Below the pieces are notes generated by a model. The model worked only from the letters and a program-made list of their open reading frames with translations, did no database searches and was not told where the DNA came from. A stretch of 48,009 nucleotides of DNA from Mycobacterium sp. (lineage in GTDB: Bacteria; Actinomycetota; Actinomycetes; Mycobacteriales; Mycobacteriaceae): positions 1 to 48,009 of the forward strand of contig JAHFVD010000058.1 of the NCBI GenBank assembly GCA_023264735.1, given 5' to 3'. Made by a program: the position numbers and the translations under genes. Positions 34,214 to 43,489 of the stretch are shown here, in pieces. Positions within the stretch are counted from its first letter, which is position 1; each line of letters begins with the position of its first letter.

Positions 34214-35785
34214 CTAGCGCCTCCGGCGACCCGTGCCGAAGATGCTGCGGGTGATCTCGCGGCCGATGACCGTGCCCGCCGAGCGCATCGCGCTCTTGAA
34301 CGCCGGGCTGTTCATCACCTGATCGAGCACACCGGGCTCGGCCTTCTCGGGCTTGGGCATCGGCGGCAGGTCGATTCCGGTCGGCAACAGCGGCGGTAGA
34401 TCGACGGACTCCTCCGGCGGCGGAGCCAACTTGGTCGCCAACTTCTCGTAGGCCGACTCGCGGTCGACCGTCTGCCCGTACTTGGCGAACAACGGACTGG
34501 ATTGCGCGGCAGCCTTGATCGCGTCGGGTCCGATGGTGTCCATCAGCGACTGCGGCGGACGCATCCGCGTCCACGCCACCGGAGTCGGCGCGCCACGTTC
34601 GGAGAGCACCGTGACGATCGCCTCGCCGATGCCCAGCGACGTCAAATCCGTTTCCAGGTCGTAGAACTCGGTCTTGGGGTACGTGCGCACCGTCTTGGAC
34701 AGCGCCTTCTGATCGTCGGGGGTGAACGCCCGCAACGCGTGCTGAACGCGGGCCCCCAACTGGGACAGAACGTTATTGGGCACGTCGGTCGGCAGCTGGG
34801 TGCAGAAGAAGACGCCGACGCCCTTGGACCGGATCAGCTTGACCGTCTGCTCGACCTGCTGCAGGAACGCCTTGGACGCATCGGCGAACAGCAGGTGCGC
34901 CTCATCGAAGAAGAAGACCAGCTTGGGCTTGTCGACGTCGCCGACCTCGGGCAGGTAGGTGAACAGGTCGGCCAGCACCCACATCAGGAATGTCGAGAAC
35001 ATCACCGGCCGGGCGGCCTGGTCGCCCAGCTCGAGCAGCGTGATCACCCCGCGCCCCTGCGCGTCGACGCGCAGCAGGTCGGCCGGGTCGAGTTCCGGCT
35101 CGCCGAAGAACGTGGCGCCGCCCTCGGCCTCGAGATTGACCAGCGCCCGCAAGATGACGCCCGCGGTCTGCGGGGACACCCCGCCGATGGTCTTCAGGAC
35201 TTCCTTGCCCTCATCGCTGGTCAGGTAGGTGATCACCGAACGCAGATCCTTGAGGTCCAGCAGCGGAAGGCCCTGCTGGTCGGCCCAGTGGAAGATCAGC
35301 CCGAGGGTCGACTCCTGAGTCGGATTGAGCCCCAACACTTTTGACAGCAGGATCGGTCCGAATGCCGAGATCGTGGCGCGCACCGGGACGCCGATGCCAT
35401 CGGTGCCCAGCGACAGGAACTCCACCGGGAACGACGCCCCGGTCCAGGCGTCGTCGCCGGTATCCTTGGCCCGTTGCAGGGTGCGGTCACTGGACTCCCC
35501 CGCCAGCGACAGGCCGGACAGGTCGCCTTTGACATCGGCCATCATCACCGGCACCCCGGCGGTGGACAGCTGCTCGGCGATCACCTGCAACGTCTTGGTC
35601 TTGCCGGTACCGGTGGCGCCGGCGACCAGGCCGTGGCGATTCATCATCGCCAGCGGGATCCTGACCTGCGCCGCGGGATCGACCACACCGTCGACGACGA
35701 CCGAGCCGAGATCGAGTGCCTCGCCCGTCGTCGCGTAGCCGGCGGCGATCTGCTGGGCAGGAGTCACTGTGGATTGGCTCGTCAT
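34214..35785 (-). CDS. HerA-like ATPase, DUF853 family (Rv2510c-like)
   Basis: This 523-residue P-loop protein has Walker A GATGTGKT (56-63), Walker [34 protein letters not shown] and a C-terminal helix region with [20 protein letters not shown]. It is an FtsK/HerA-superfamily ATPase of the DUF853 type, found widely with unknown role, possibly DNA-associated. The C-terminus carries [11 protein letters not shown]. It is divergent from orn, sharing a 75-bp promoter region. Confidence 0.88.
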   Translation of the reverse strand: MTSQSTVTPAQQIAAGYATTGEALDLGSVVVDGVVDPAAQVRIPLAMMNRHGLVAGATGTGKTKTLQVIAEQLSTAGVPVMMADVKGDLSGLSLAGESSDRTLQRAKDTGDDAWTGASFPVEFLSLGTDGIGVPVRATISAFGPILLSKVLGLNPTQESTLGLIFHWADQQGLPLLDLKDLRSVITYLTSDEGKEVLKTIGGVSPQTAGVILRALVNLEAEGGATFFGEPELDPADLLRVDAQGRGVITLLELGDQAARPVMFSTFLMWVLADLFTYLPEVGDVDKPKLVFFFDEAHLLFADASKAFLQQVEQTVKLIRSKGVGVFFCTQLPTDVPNNVLSQLGARVQHALRAFTPDDQKALSKTVRTYPKTEFYDLETDLTSLGIGEAIVTVLSERGAPTPVAWTRMRPPQSLMDTIGPDAIKAAAQSSPLFAKYGQTVDRESAYEKLATKLAPPPEESVDLPPLLPTGIDLPPMPKPEKAEPGVLDQVMNSPAFKSAMRSAGTVIGREITRSIFGTGRRRR

Positions 35786-35860
35786 CGGCCGACCTCCGTC
35801 GTCGCTCGGGTGATGGCCGCTACGACACTACTTGGCCGTCTGGGCTTAGGGTTGAGCGCT

Positions 35861-36496
35861 GTGCGTGAAGAATTGGTGTGGATCGACTGCGAGATGACCG
35901 GGCTCGACCTGCGGACCGACAAGCTCATCGAGATCGCCGCCCTGGTGACCGACGCCGAGCTCAACGTCCTCGGCGACGGCATCGACGTCGTCATTCACGC
36001 GGACAACGAGGCGCTGGACGGCATGGTCGAAGTGGTCGCCCAGATGCACCACCGGTCCGGACTCACCGAGGAGGTCCGCGCGTCGACGATCGACGTGGCG
36101 ACCGCCGAGAAGCTCGTCCTTGACTACATCCGCGGCCACGTGAAGCAGGCCAAGACCGCACCGCTGGCGGGCAACTCGATCGCCACCGACCGGGGCTTCA
36201 TCGCCAGGGACATGCCGACGCTGGACACCTACCTGCACTACCGCATGATCGACGTCAGCTCCATCAAGGAGCTCTGCCGGCGCTGGTATCCCCGGATCTA
36301 TTACGGCCAGCCGGAGAAGGGGCTCGCGCACCGGGCCCTTGCCGACATCCAGGAGTCGATCCGCGAGCTGAAGTACTACCGGCGCACCGCCTTCGTCGCC
36401 CAGCCGGGACCGACGACCAGCGAAATTGCCACCGCAGCCGCCGAGATCGACGGACCCGCCGAAACCGATTCGGCTGTTGAGGCGGACAACGGCTAG
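35861..36496 (+). CDS. orn: Oligoribonuclease
   Basis: This 211-residue DEDDh 3'-5' exonuclease starts with GTG 35861 ([16 protein letters not shown]). D9 and E11 of WIDCE are the first metal ligands. [35 protein letters not shown] and [12 protein letters not shown] supply the remaining acidic and histidine residues. It degrades 2-5 nt RNA, and in mycobacteria also pGpG, the end product of c-di-GMP breakdown; two GGDEF genes lie in this window. The last 35 residues form an acidic Ala-rich tail. The GTG was chosen because the frame upstream overlaps the HerA-like gene. Confidence 0.95.
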   Translation: MREELVWIDCEMTGLDLRTDKLIEIAALVTDAELNVLGDGIDVVIHADNEALDGMVEVVAQMHHRSGLTEEVRASTIDVATAEKLVLDYIRGHVKQAKTAPLAGNSIATDRGFIARDMPTLDTYLHYRMIDVSSIKELCRRWYPRIYYGQPEKGLAHRALADIQESIRELKYYRRTAFVAQPGPTTSEIATAAAEIDGPAETDSAVEADNG

Positions 36497-36539
36497 TATC
36501 GACGACGCTGCTGCCGTCCCCGGGACGGTCTCCAGCGAT

Positions 36540-36613
36540 GGTGGCTGTAGTTCAGTTGGTAGAGCACCAGGTTGTGATCCTGGCTGTCGCGGGTTCGAGT
36601 CCCGTCAGCCACC
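36540..36613 (+). tRNA. hisT: tRNA-His (GTG)
   Basis: A complete cloverleaf. The acceptor GTGGCTG (36541-36547) pairs with CAGCCAC (36606-36612). The characteristic extra G at -1 (36540) faces C73 (36613). D-arm GTTC...GAGC, anticodon loop TTGTGAT with anticodon GTG at 36574-36576, and T-arm GCGGG TTCGAGT CCCGT. The full CCA is not encoded (CAG follows C73). It lies directly after orn as in M. tuberculosis. Confidence 0.97.
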
Positions 36614-36619
36614 CAGCAG

Positions 36620-36645
36620 GTCAGGGGCCCGAAAGGGCCCCTGAC
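36620..36645 (+). terminator. Strong hairpin terminator after tRNA-His
   Basis: GTCAGGGGCCC and GGGCCCCTGAC form an 11-bp perfect stem around a GAAA tetraloop. The bases after it are only moderately T-rich (TCATTTCTC). It probably terminates the orn/tRNA-His transcripts and the convergent GGDEF gene. Confidence 0.8.
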
Positions 36646-36663
36646 TCATTTCTCGGGAACCCG

Positions 36664-37749
36664 TCAGTTCGCGTCGAGCAGATCTTCGGTGATCTCGCAG
36701 AGCCCGGCCGCGTACTCAGTCCTGCCCGACCCGTCCGCCTTCGCCGCATACATCGCGAGATCCGCGTCGCTCAGGATGGCGACGGCATCGCGCTCCTCGC
36801 GCTCACCGACCGTGGCAATACCGATGCTGGCACTCACATTCACCGTGACGCTGCCGATGCGAGTCGGTGCGGCCAGCGTGCCGTGCAGCCGGTCGCTGAT
36901 GAGGTCTAGTGCGTCGCTCGTCGTCGGCCCGAACAGCAGCGCGACAAATTCGTCGCCGCCAAGACGGGCGACCACATCATTGGGCCGCACCGCATCTTGA
37001 AGTCGTTGAGCCGCTGTCCGCAGCACCGTGTCACCGGCTTCGTGACCTAGTGAATCGTTGATGTCTTTGAATTTGTCCAGGTCGATGAACAGGACGGCAG
37101 ACAACGCAACGTCGTCCTGGCGTGTGAGCGCATCGGAGATACGGGCCAGGACGTACGCACGATTGGGCAGCCCGGTCAGGGCGTCGTGGGTGGCTAGATG
37201 TGCGAAGTGTTCGCTTACCGTGCGCTGCCTGGTGACTTCGTCGATCTGTCGCGCCTGGACATAGGTCGCCAGAAACGCCGCGCAACACAGGTACGCGTAC
37301 AGCGCAACCAAGAACCACGCTGCGGGCCAACCGATTTCGGCGGGGATCGACGTGTCGGCCAGCAGTGTCCCGATGAATGCGACCACGCTGAGCGCGAGGA
37401 CGACTCCGGCACGCCGCCAAGATAATTCGACGATCACCATCAGCGGGAGTAATCCAACGAGAAGCAGTGGCACGTAGCCGCCCGTCGTCAGTAGATGGAA
37501 GCCCGACAGCGCAATGGTGTCGGTGATCGCGGTGGTGAGCCGCCAACGCGGTCCGGAGATCAGCCGGCCGACCGGCGAGACAGCGACAAGCGCCGCGCCG
37601 ATGGTGACCGAGGCGTAGATCCCGATCCATATGCACTGCTCGAGCCAATCACCCGGCGCCGTGCCGACGATCATCGCGCCGACCATGATCAAGACGACGC
37701 CCATGCGCAACACTGACTGCCGGGCGCGGCCGAGGGCTATCAGGTCCAT
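36664..37749 (-). CDS. Membrane-anchored GGDEF diguanylate cyclase (second)
   Basis: 361 residues from ATG 37749 (MDLIALGRARQSVL); the frame continues 41 codons upstream and a longer start cannot be excluded. About six membrane segments lie in residues 15-165. THDALTGLPNRAYV opens the GGDEF domain. GGDEF is at 264-268 with the inhibitory RPND (255-258) five residues ahead, so the enzyme should be active and product-inhibited. It is a single gene inserted between tRNA-His and the tandem unknown genes. Its topology differs from that of the cyclase at 8684, so they are not a recent duplication. Confidence 0.9.
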   Translation of the reverse strand: MDLIALGRARQSVLRMGVVLIMVGAMIVGTAPGDWLEQCIWIGIYASVTIGAALVAVSPVGRLISGPRWRLTTAITDTIALSGFHLLTTGGYVPLLLVGLLPLMVIVELSWRRAGVVLALSVVAFIGTLLADTSIPAEIGWPAAWFLVALYAYLCCAAFLATYVQARQIDEVTRQRTVSEHFAHLATHDALTGLPNRAYVLARISDALTRQDDVALSAVLFIDLDKFKDINDSLGHEAGDTVLRTAAQRLQDAVRPNDVVARLGGDEFVALLFGPTTSDALDLISDRLHGTLAAPTRIGSVTVNVSASIGIATVGEREERDAVAILSDADLAMYAAKADGSGRTEYAAGLCEITEDLLDAN

Positions 37750-38198
37750 GCAGTCAATTCCCAAGTCCGTTACGCATACGTCAATAATTTCACGGAACCA
37801 CCCCCAAAGCCGTGCAATCCGTCGGCGTGTGGTGGTTGACCGGACACCCCAAATATTTGCTGGATAGCGCACTAGTCACGCTTCATCGAGCTAAATCCGC
37901 AGATTCTGATCGCCCGCACAATAACTGATTGTGCACGCCGGCGCACACTTCTGCCGTCAGCGCGGCGACGTCGGATCTGCGCCCGATGCGGGAGTTCGAG
38001 CCCCCGCGAGCCACCTTCTACCTGCGAGGAAGCCTTCGGTTCCCTCCGCTTTTTCCTCTTTCGGGCTCCGATTCCAGCCGACGAAGCACCGAAATGGTAA
38101 AGATTCTGTCTGATTCCGCCATTTAAGCGGGACAATTATTTGGCTATAGGTTACCGTCCAGTAATAGATTGCATGACTTAGCTGGGGAGGGCTGATTC
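37750..38198. other. Intergenic region with a tRNA-His-like 3' remnant
   Basis: About 450 bp with no supported gene, divergent between the GGDEF gene and the 427-residue protein. 37985-38015 (GCGGGAGTTCGAGCCCCCGC then GAGCCACC) resembles the T-arm and 3' acceptor of tRNA-His (GCGGGTTCGAGTCCCGTCAG then CCACC). An AACCACC/GGTGGTT 7-bp inverted repeat occurs at about 37796-37849. Confidence 0.4.
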
Positions 38199-39482
38199 AT
38201 GAACAGTGACCAGAACGACAACCGACCCACTGGGCTCGCCGACGACGAAAAGCGCCTCGGCGTCTGGGTCGACAGGGTCGACGCCTTCCTGCTCGCGCTC
38301 GATGCCATCGATGCTGACGATCCTTTCGACTTCTGCGCGGAGGCCTGGGAGATCTGGCAGAGCGCTGTCGCCGCAGATCCGCCGCCTGAAACCAGCCCCG
38401 CGGTGCTCGTCGCCCTTGGCGGTCTTCGGGCGGTGGCACACGCCATGACGACGTCGACCCTCGACTATTACCGCACGGCCAACCCGCGGGATCGAAAGAC
38501 ACTGTCGACCGTGCATGCGTCGCTCAAGGCATGTCTGGGCACCCTGCGACGGGAGTCCGCCGGGTGGTTGTCCGAAGGTTTGCCGGCCGCCGAGGAAATA
38601 ACGGCACGCAGTGCAACTTTGGTCGCGAGTCTGCAGACGACCAATGCGCCGGGTGCTGCGCCGATATCAGATACCGGAATTGTGTTCGATAAAGTGTGCG
38701 CACTTACCGATACCGAGAACCGGCGGTATCGGGAAGCGTATGACCGGCTGCGCGGAATGCTGAGCCGGGAGCCGTTGCAGCACATCACCGATGAGAGCGA
38801 CGCCCTCTCTGAGGTCGTGCTGGGCATCGTCCTGGATCTGCAGGCCAGTCGAGGTTCCACGTTCGACGAGAACGTCATGGCCGAACGCAGGAGCAAGATC
38901 CGGTCAGCGTTGGTCGCCGTCACCGGCGCGCTGCACACCCACCACGAACAATCGGTCAAGACCGCCACGAAGACCTTCGGTTACGCCAGCGTAGAAGCCA
39001 AGGCAGTGGAACGGCTTTTCGACGATGTCAAGCAGTCCTCGTTCGAGTACCGCTGGCTGGACGAGCTGCACGAGCCCCTGCAGCGCGGTGACGGTGCCGC
39101 GGTGAAATATCAGTTCACCGCACGGCGGCACGGCGAGCCGCACGTGGACGTCCACCTGGATCGCGATTACATGGCCCAGTTCGCCAAGTCGAAGAAGAAG
39201 TGGGTCGGTCCGGACGAGCTGGTTGTGATGGGCAGCGATCCCAGTGTGCTGGACATGATCAAAGCGATTCAGCCCAAGGTGAATTCACTGCAAGGGCAGC
39301 TCGACGCGATCTTGTATCCGAACGTGGCCGAGGATGTCGCGGCCGTCAAGGAATTGATCGCCCGGTTCGGGGGCCAGAAGTGCTTGGACGCGTTGCACTC
39401 CGCACCCGGCGCGACGGACAAGCCGTGGATGCCGCCGCACCTGTCGCCGCGCGTGCTGTCCTTCGTGCGAACTTTCGAATAG
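38199..39482 (+). CDS. Unknown 427-residue protein with duplicated N-terminal module
   Basis: ATG 38199 has a strong GGGAGGG site. Residues 22-135 form a mostly helical module (VWVDRVDAFLLALDAIDADD, then AEAWEIWQSAV, VHASLKACLGTLRRESAGWL, GLPAAEEITARSATLVASLQ) that recurs in the next gene. Residues 150-427 are a different domain with a helical ENRRYREAYDRLRGML start, a beta hairpin KYQFTARRHGEPHVDVHLDR and RDYMAQFAKSKKKWVGPDEL. There is no signal peptide, no membrane segment and no nuclease, kinase or NTPase motif that I recognise. It is soluble. It may be a two-component or defence-type system with its neighbour; function is not known. Confidence 0.75.
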   Translation: MNSDQNDNRPTGLADDEKRLGVWVDRVDAFLLALDAIDADDPFDFCAEAWEIWQSAVAADPPPETSPAVLVALGGLRAVAHAMTTSTLDYYRTANPRDRKTLSTVHASLKACLGTLRRESAGWLSEGLPAAEEITARSATLVASLQTTNAPGAAPISDTGIVFDKVCALTDTENRRYREAYDRLRGMLSREPLQHITDESDALSEVVLGIVLDLQASRGSTFDENVMAERRSKIRSALVAVTGALHTHHEQSVKTATKTFGYASVEAKAVERLFDDVKQSSFEYRWLDELHEPLQRGDGAAVKYQFTARRHGEPHVDVHLDRDYMAQFAKSKKKWVGPDELVVMGSDPSVLDMIKAIQPKVNSLQGQLDAILYPNVAEDVAAVKELIARFGGQKCLDALHSAPGATDKPWMPPHLSPRVLSFVRTFE

Positions 39483-39635
39483 GCCATTCGAGTGCTGTAA
39501 CGCACCTCACTGTTTGCTCAGCAAACTTTTTTGGTTGAACGCGTCGACGGGCGGGTACAGGGACGTATGCCGCGGAAAACCGCAGCGCAACGGCTCGGCG
39601 TCCGGGGGGACGCACTCGCGAAGGGACGTACGGAG

Positions 39636-40073
39636 ATGAGCGTTCGGCTACTGACGGAATTTGACGGACCAGTTAGCCCGGGCATCTGGGTGGACCGGCT
39701 CGATGCCTTCGTTTCGGCGATCGATGCCATCGACGCCGACGACCCGCTGGCCTATTGCGAGCAAGCCTGGGATATCTGGGACAACGCCGTCTTCACCGAT
39801 CCCCTGCCGGACTCCCATCCCGCCATGCTGATCGTCCTCGGTGTACGACAAGCACTGGCAAGTGTGATGGCGTCCACCTATCGCAACACCGCCGAGGCCA
39901 GAGAGCGGCTGACGCTCACGGCCGTGCATGCCTCACTGGCCGAAGAGCTGGCCGCCGTGCAGCGTGAGTGCGAGCGTTGGCGCCATGAAGGCCTGCCGTC
40001 CGCCGCTGAGGTCAGGGCGCGCAGCGCAACCGCGGCGACCGGTCTGCACGTCGTCGGCCGGCGGTCGGCGTAG
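39636..40073 (+). CDS. Unknown 145-residue protein, paralogue of the preceding N-terminal module
   Basis: Starts MSVRLLTEFDGPVSP at ATG 39636 after an AAGGGA site; an in-frame ATG at 39567 is the alternative. Nearly the whole protein (residues 16-135) matches the N-terminal module of the 427-residue protein: IWVDRLDAFVSAIDAIDADD, EQAWDIWDNAV, AVHASLAEELAAVQRECERW and GLPSAAEVRARSATAATGL. It lacks the large C-terminal domain. It is 153 bp downstream of its paralogue in the same direction. It could be a free regulatory or immunity partner of the module, or the remnant of a second full-length copy. Confidence 0.72.
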   Translation: MSVRLLTEFDGPVSPGIWVDRLDAFVSAIDAIDADDPLAYCEQAWDIWDNAVFTDPLPDSHPAMLIVLGVRQALASVMASTYRNTAEARERLTLTAVHASLAEELAAVQRECERWRHEGLPSAAEVRARSATAATGLHVVGRRSA

Positions 40074-40079
40074 CCGGCC

Positions 40080-40380
40080 TCACCGTCGCGGGATCTTGTC
40101 CCCGAACAACGCCAATGCGTTCTCGCCGACGATCTTGTGCCGGACGTCATCATCAACCTGAAGGCCCCATCACGTCCAACGCGCAGGCGAACGCCGTCGG
40201 ATTGAAGTTGCCGCTCGTGGTGATGTGGAAGTTGTCGCGCAGGTACTCCGACGGCAGCCGCGCCAAGCCACCACAACGCGGTGACATTGTGCGTTTCGAG
40301 CCAGCTGCCGACGACATTGTCAGCGCTGACCGGGGTTCCATGCGTAGTGCTCTTCGAGGGCGATCAACACGTCGCGACTC
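40080..40380 (-). pseudogene. Remnant of an amidohydrolase-family (PF04909-type) gene
   Basis: Minus-strand fragments of one protein family lie in different frames with deletions. An N-terminal piece DVLIALEEHYAW (about 40340-40378) is followed by a stop. A piece SEYLRDNFHITTSGNFNPTA is near 40200-40250. A C-terminal piece DDVRHKIVGENALALFGDKI ends with TGA at 40080-40082. In intact enzymes these are spaced over about 300 residues, so an internal deletion and frameshifts have occurred. It is squeezed between the 145-residue protein and ldtB. Confidence 0.75.
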
Positions 40381-41600
40381 TAGGCGTTGGCGTTGCCGGC
40401 TTTCCACTGTGGCCACGGAATGTTCCAGTCGCCAAGGCCTTCCGTTCCCGGAAGCGTCGAACCCACAGTGTTGTGGACCTCCACGATGTCGCCGCGGTTG
40501 GTGTTGTTGTAGAACCACTGCGCGTTGCTCGGGCTGGCGTTCAGGCAACCGTGGCTGGTGTTGGAGTAGCCCTGCGCGCCGACCGACCATGGCGCGGAGT
40601 GGACGTAGATGCCGCTGTAGGACATCTGAGTGGCCCAGTCCACCTCGGTGCGATATCCGTTGGGCGAGTTGGACGGAACGCCGTATGTCGACGAATCCAT
40701 GATCATGTGGGAGAAGCGGTCGCCGACGATGTAGACGCCGTTGTTGGTCGGCGTGCTGTTCTTGCCCATCGAGACCGGGATGGTCCTCTCGACCACACCG
40801 TTGCGCCGGACGGTCAGCGTCTTGGTGTCGTCGTCGGCAATCGCGATCACCTCGTCGCCGATGGTGAAGTGCGACGTCAGATTCTGCTGACCGAACAGGC
40901 CGTCGCCGAGATCGACACCGTAGGTGTTGACCGCGACGTCGACGGTGGTGCCGGGCTTCCAGTAGTTCTGCGGGCGCCAGCGCACCTCGCGGTTGTTGAG
41001 CCAGTAGAAGGCACCCTCGACGGGCGGGTTGGTGGTCACCTTGATCGCGCGCTCGGCGGCCAGCCGGTTGGGGATGTTCTCGTCGAAGCGCACCGCGATC
41101 GGTTGCCCGACGCCGACGGTCTCACCGTCACCGGGCAGCAGGTACGGCATCGTCAGGTTCTCGGGTGACTGCGTTTCGAAGGTGATCTTCTCGGCCGTCA
41201 CTCCCCCGAGGCCCAGCGACTGGGCGGTCAGCGTGTAGCTCTTGTTGTAGCCCAGCGGTTCGGTGGTCGCCCACGTGACGCCGTCGGGGCTGAGCTTGCC
41301 CTCCACCTGATTGCCGGCCTCGTTGACCATCGTCACCGAGCCGAGCACCCCGCTGGTCGCACTGACCGTCACCGGCCGGTCCAGCGGCACGTCGACCGCA
41401 CCGTCCTTGACCGAAACTGTCAGCTGTGGAACCAGCAGGTCACCGTAGGGCGTCCCCTTGTCGGCGATGACTTTGACCGGCGGTGGCGCGGCCGGTTCGC
41501 TGCTGCACGCGCCGAGCCCGATCAGCAGAGCCGGGACGATCGCGAGCGCAGCCAGCCGACGCCGCGACCGCGGGCGGTGTGCCGAGCCGGCCTGCCTCAT
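40380..41600 (-). CDS. ldtB: L,D-transpeptidase LdtB (LdtMt2 type)
   Basis: This 406-residue lipoprotein starts at ATG 41600. The signal peptide ends with lipobox LIGLGAC (lipidated C32). Two bacterial Ig-like domains (about 50-250) precede the YkuD catalytic domain, with YVHSAPWS (H334), SHGCLNAS (H350 and nucleophile C352) and a C-terminal tail [16 protein letters not shown]. It forms 3-3 crosslinks in peptidoglycan, is the main target of carbapenems in M. tuberculosis, and is anchored outside the membrane. The catalytic cysteine corresponds to C354 of LdtMt2. Next to tRNA-Lys, as in M. tuberculosis. The stop touches the decayed amidohydrolase. Confidence 0.95.
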   Translation of the reverse strand: MRQAGSAHRPRSRRRLAALAIVPALLIGLGACSSEPAAPPPVKVIADKGTPYGDLLVPQLTVSVKDGAVDVPLDRPVTVSATSGVLGSVTMVNEAGNQVEGKLSPDGVTWATTEPLGYNKSYTLTAQSLGLGGVTAEKITFETQSPENLTMPYLLPGDGETVGVGQPIAVRFDENIPNRLAAERAIKVTTNPPVEGAFYWLNNREVRWRPQNYWKPGTTVDVAVNTYGVDLGDGLFGQQNLTSHFTIGDEVIAIADDDTKTLTVRRNGVVERTIPVSMGKNSTPTNNGVYIVGDRFSHMIMDSSTYGVPSNSPNGYRTEVDWATQMSYSGIYVHSAPWSVGAQGYSNTSHGCLNASPSNAQWFYNNTNRGDIVEVHNTVGSTLPGTEGLGDWNIPWPQWKAGNANA

Positions 41601-41765
41601 ATCGCTCTCTGTCTCGCTAGCTGTGCGAACTCTGGGGATGATTGGCAATATTCTAAGGGAATGTCAGCGATGCTGGCGACTGCACAGGTCAGCGGCTCGA
41701 TGGCACCCACCAGCGCAATTTCATGTTCGGCCGCGGTGTTTGTTATTGTCGCTGACGCGGTTCAC

Positions 41766-41838
<73 letters not shown>

Positions 41839-41843
41839 CAGGT

Positions 41844-41880
41844 CAGAGGCGTGTACAGAGAAAAACTGTACACGCCTCTG
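41844..41880 (+). terminator. 15-bp perfect hairpin next to tRNA-Lys
   Basis: CAGAGGCGTGTACAG and CTGTACACGCCTCTG are perfect reverse complements around a 7-nt A-rich loop (AGAAAAA). It is probably the tRNA-Lys terminator. Its position at the junction with the prophage also makes it a candidate part of the att region. No T-tract follows. Confidence 0.65.
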
Positions 41881-41918
41881 TACACACAGGGCACTTCCAT
41901 CGGTCGTAGGATCAGCCG

Positions 41919-42398
41919 ATGAACGAGGGCCACGAGTTTTACGACCCCAAGGGCACGGGGCACTGCCAGATCATCACCGGCGTGGGTCACTTCCCGGAGT
42001 CGATCCCGTCGCGGTGCTGGTGGACCCAGCAGCAGCACGACGCGCGAGACCAGGCTCTTGAGCAGAGACCGCGTATCACCACCGTCGAGATCGGTGAGAT
42101 GACGCCGGGGGTGCCGTTCCTGCAGCAGCTCACCGCGACAGGTACTGAGCCGATCTATTGGTCGGTCCGCTCGCTGGTGGGGCCAAGCGAGTTGAGGGAA
42201 TTGGGCTCATCGACGGGCGAGTGGTACTTCCTACCCCCGGCAGGTTGCCGCGATTACGACCTGATCGTCAGGGCGTCGAACATCTATGGCCATGACGAGC
42301 AGCGGTACGCGCGCGGCGTGTATCTTGACCGCCCCGCTTCGGCGTTCCTCGATCGTGAGCTTGAGGCTACGTCCCGACGCCTCGAGGAGTTGAAATGA
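41919..42398 (+). CDS. Phage protein with putative Ig/He_PIG-like part
   Basis: 159 residues from ATG 41919. The N-terminal half has no recognised fold. Residues 60-145 (VEIGEMTPGVPFLQQLTATG, IYWSVRSLVG, WYFLPPAGCRDYDLIVRASN) resemble a bacterial putative-Ig domain as found in phage virion decorations. It is the first of five coupled genes; its stop overlaps the next start (ATGA). Possibly a minor structural protein. Confidence 0.6.
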   Translation: MNEGHEFYDPKGTGHCQIITGVGHFPESIPSRCWWTQQQHDARDQALEQRPRITTVEIGEMTPGVPFLQQLTATGTEPIYWSVRSLVGPSELRELGSSTGEWYFLPPAGCRDYDLIVRASNIYGHDEQRYARGVYLDRPASAFLDRELEATSRRLEELK

Positions 42399-42928
42399 GC
42401 GATACCGCAACGATTGACTTGCCCGAACTGGTGCCGTTGGGTGGCCAGTTTCTGCCGTCCTACGTGAGCATCGACCGGGCCACCGGAACGCTGTCGCTCT
42501 GCATTCCCGAGGCCGGCGAATTCAGCCCCACGATCCGCCGAAGCGTGATGCCCGACGGCACCGTCGAGTGGGACATGGAGATCCATTGGCCATCCAAGGA
42601 AATGCGCGTTCCGGGCCAGCACTACTGCGCCGAGTACTTCGAGTTCCCCTACCGCGAGTACGGCGCCGAGATCGTCACCGACCCCACCGTCTACCCGCTG
42701 TCCTACCTGGACCGTCTGGCAACCGAGTTCCACCCCCGGCTGCACGACCGCGAGGGCGAGCCGATTTCGGAGTTCGTATTCTTCGGCCAGACAGGCTTCG
42801 AGGCGCTGAACGATTGGGACCGCATCGACGTCCACCGCTACGAAGCGGACGAGGGCGTCACGTCCGGGCACGTGTGGCGGTTCGTCGACGATGGCGTGAT
42901 CATCGGGGATGTGGAGCTGCAGTGGTGA
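42395..42928 (+). CDS. Phage hypothetical protein, 177 residues
   Basis: Starts at ATG 42395, overlapping the previous stop, and ends with a GTGA overlap with the next gene. The sequence is acidic and rich in aromatics (PYREYGAEIV, YPLSYLDRLATEFHPRL, FFGQTGFEALNDWDRIDVHR). No membrane segment, signal peptide or known motif was recognised. It is part of the small plus-strand cluster. Confidence 0.55.
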   Translation: MSDTATIDLPELVPLGGQFLPSYVSIDRATGTLSLCIPEAGEFSPTIRRSVMPDGTVEWDMEIHWPSKEMRVPGQHYCAEYFEFPYREYGAEIVTDPTVYPLSYLDRLATEFHPRLHDREGEPISEFVFFGQTGFEALNDWDRIDVHRYEADEGVTSGHVWRFVDDGVIIGDVELQW

Positions 42929-43218
42929 GTTCAGGTGCGGGCCCGGTCCCAACGATGACAATGGCGGATTCGCAGCGGGTCGCCACCTTACGGCGCGTAG
43001 CTCGCGATCTGCGACACCAACGGTGTCTCAGTTCGGCCATCGATCTGGAAGCAATCGCCGACGAGATCGAACGCAAGGAGTCCGTCGTCGAGCAGATGGT
43101 CACCGACCTGGTGCAGGCTCGCCACGACCTCGGCCTGCCGATGATCGGCTACGACGCGTGGACGGCCATCGCGCGCAAGCTGATCGACGCGAATTGGGAG
43201 AAAGGGCCAACGCGATGA
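42925..43218 (+). CDS. Small helical phage protein, 97 residues
   Basis: GTG 42925 overlaps the previous stop. The product has a helical, charged core: DSQRVATLRRVARDLRHQRC, IDLEAIADEIERKESVVEQM and VQARHDLGLPMIGYDAW. No known domain. The stop overlaps the next start (ATGA). A later in-frame ATG (TMTMADSQ) is an alternative start. Confidence 0.5.
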   Translation: MSSGAGPVPTMTMADSQRVATLRRVARDLRHQRCLSSAIDLEAIADEIERKESVVEQMVTDLVQARHDLGLPMIGYDAWTAIARKLIDANWEKGPTR

Positions 43219-43487
43219 CCGCGCCGGTGATCACGACGTCCCGCCTACTTGACATGACAGTGGGCGTGCCGTTCACCCAGTACCTCGAGGCCCACGGGGC
43301 GAAGCCGATCGAATGGACGGTGGTTTCCGGGTTGCTGCCTGCCGGCATCTCGCTCGATGTGCTCAAAGGGATTCTCTTCGGAACGCCGGTGAGCTCGGGC
43401 CGCTACAAATTCGTGCTTCAGGCCCGGGAATCCCCCGGGCGCTCCGCCAGCTGCCCGTTCGCCGGCACCATAGCTGCGGCGGCCTAG
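43215..43487 (+). CDS. Phage putative-Ig (He_PIG-like) protein, 90 residues
   Basis: ATG 43215 overlaps the previous stop. The core matches the putative-Ig pattern seen in phage and surface proteins: WTVVSGLLPAGISLDVLKGI, then LFGTPVSSGRYKFVLQA. It is probably a single beta-sandwich, likely a virion-associated or decorating protein. It is 3 bp from the next gene's start. Confidence 0.65.
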   Translation: MTAPVITTSRLLDMTVGVPFTQYLEAHGAKPIEWTVVSGLLPAGISLDVLKGILFGTPVSSGRYKFVLQARESPGRSASCPFAGTIAAAA

Positions 43488-43489
43488 TC

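Noticed and set aside
43313..43489. Longer start for the 87-residue phage membrane protein
   Set aside because: The upstream frame overlaps the Ig-like gene; ATG 43490 directly after its stop with membrane segments at the N-terminus is the natural start.
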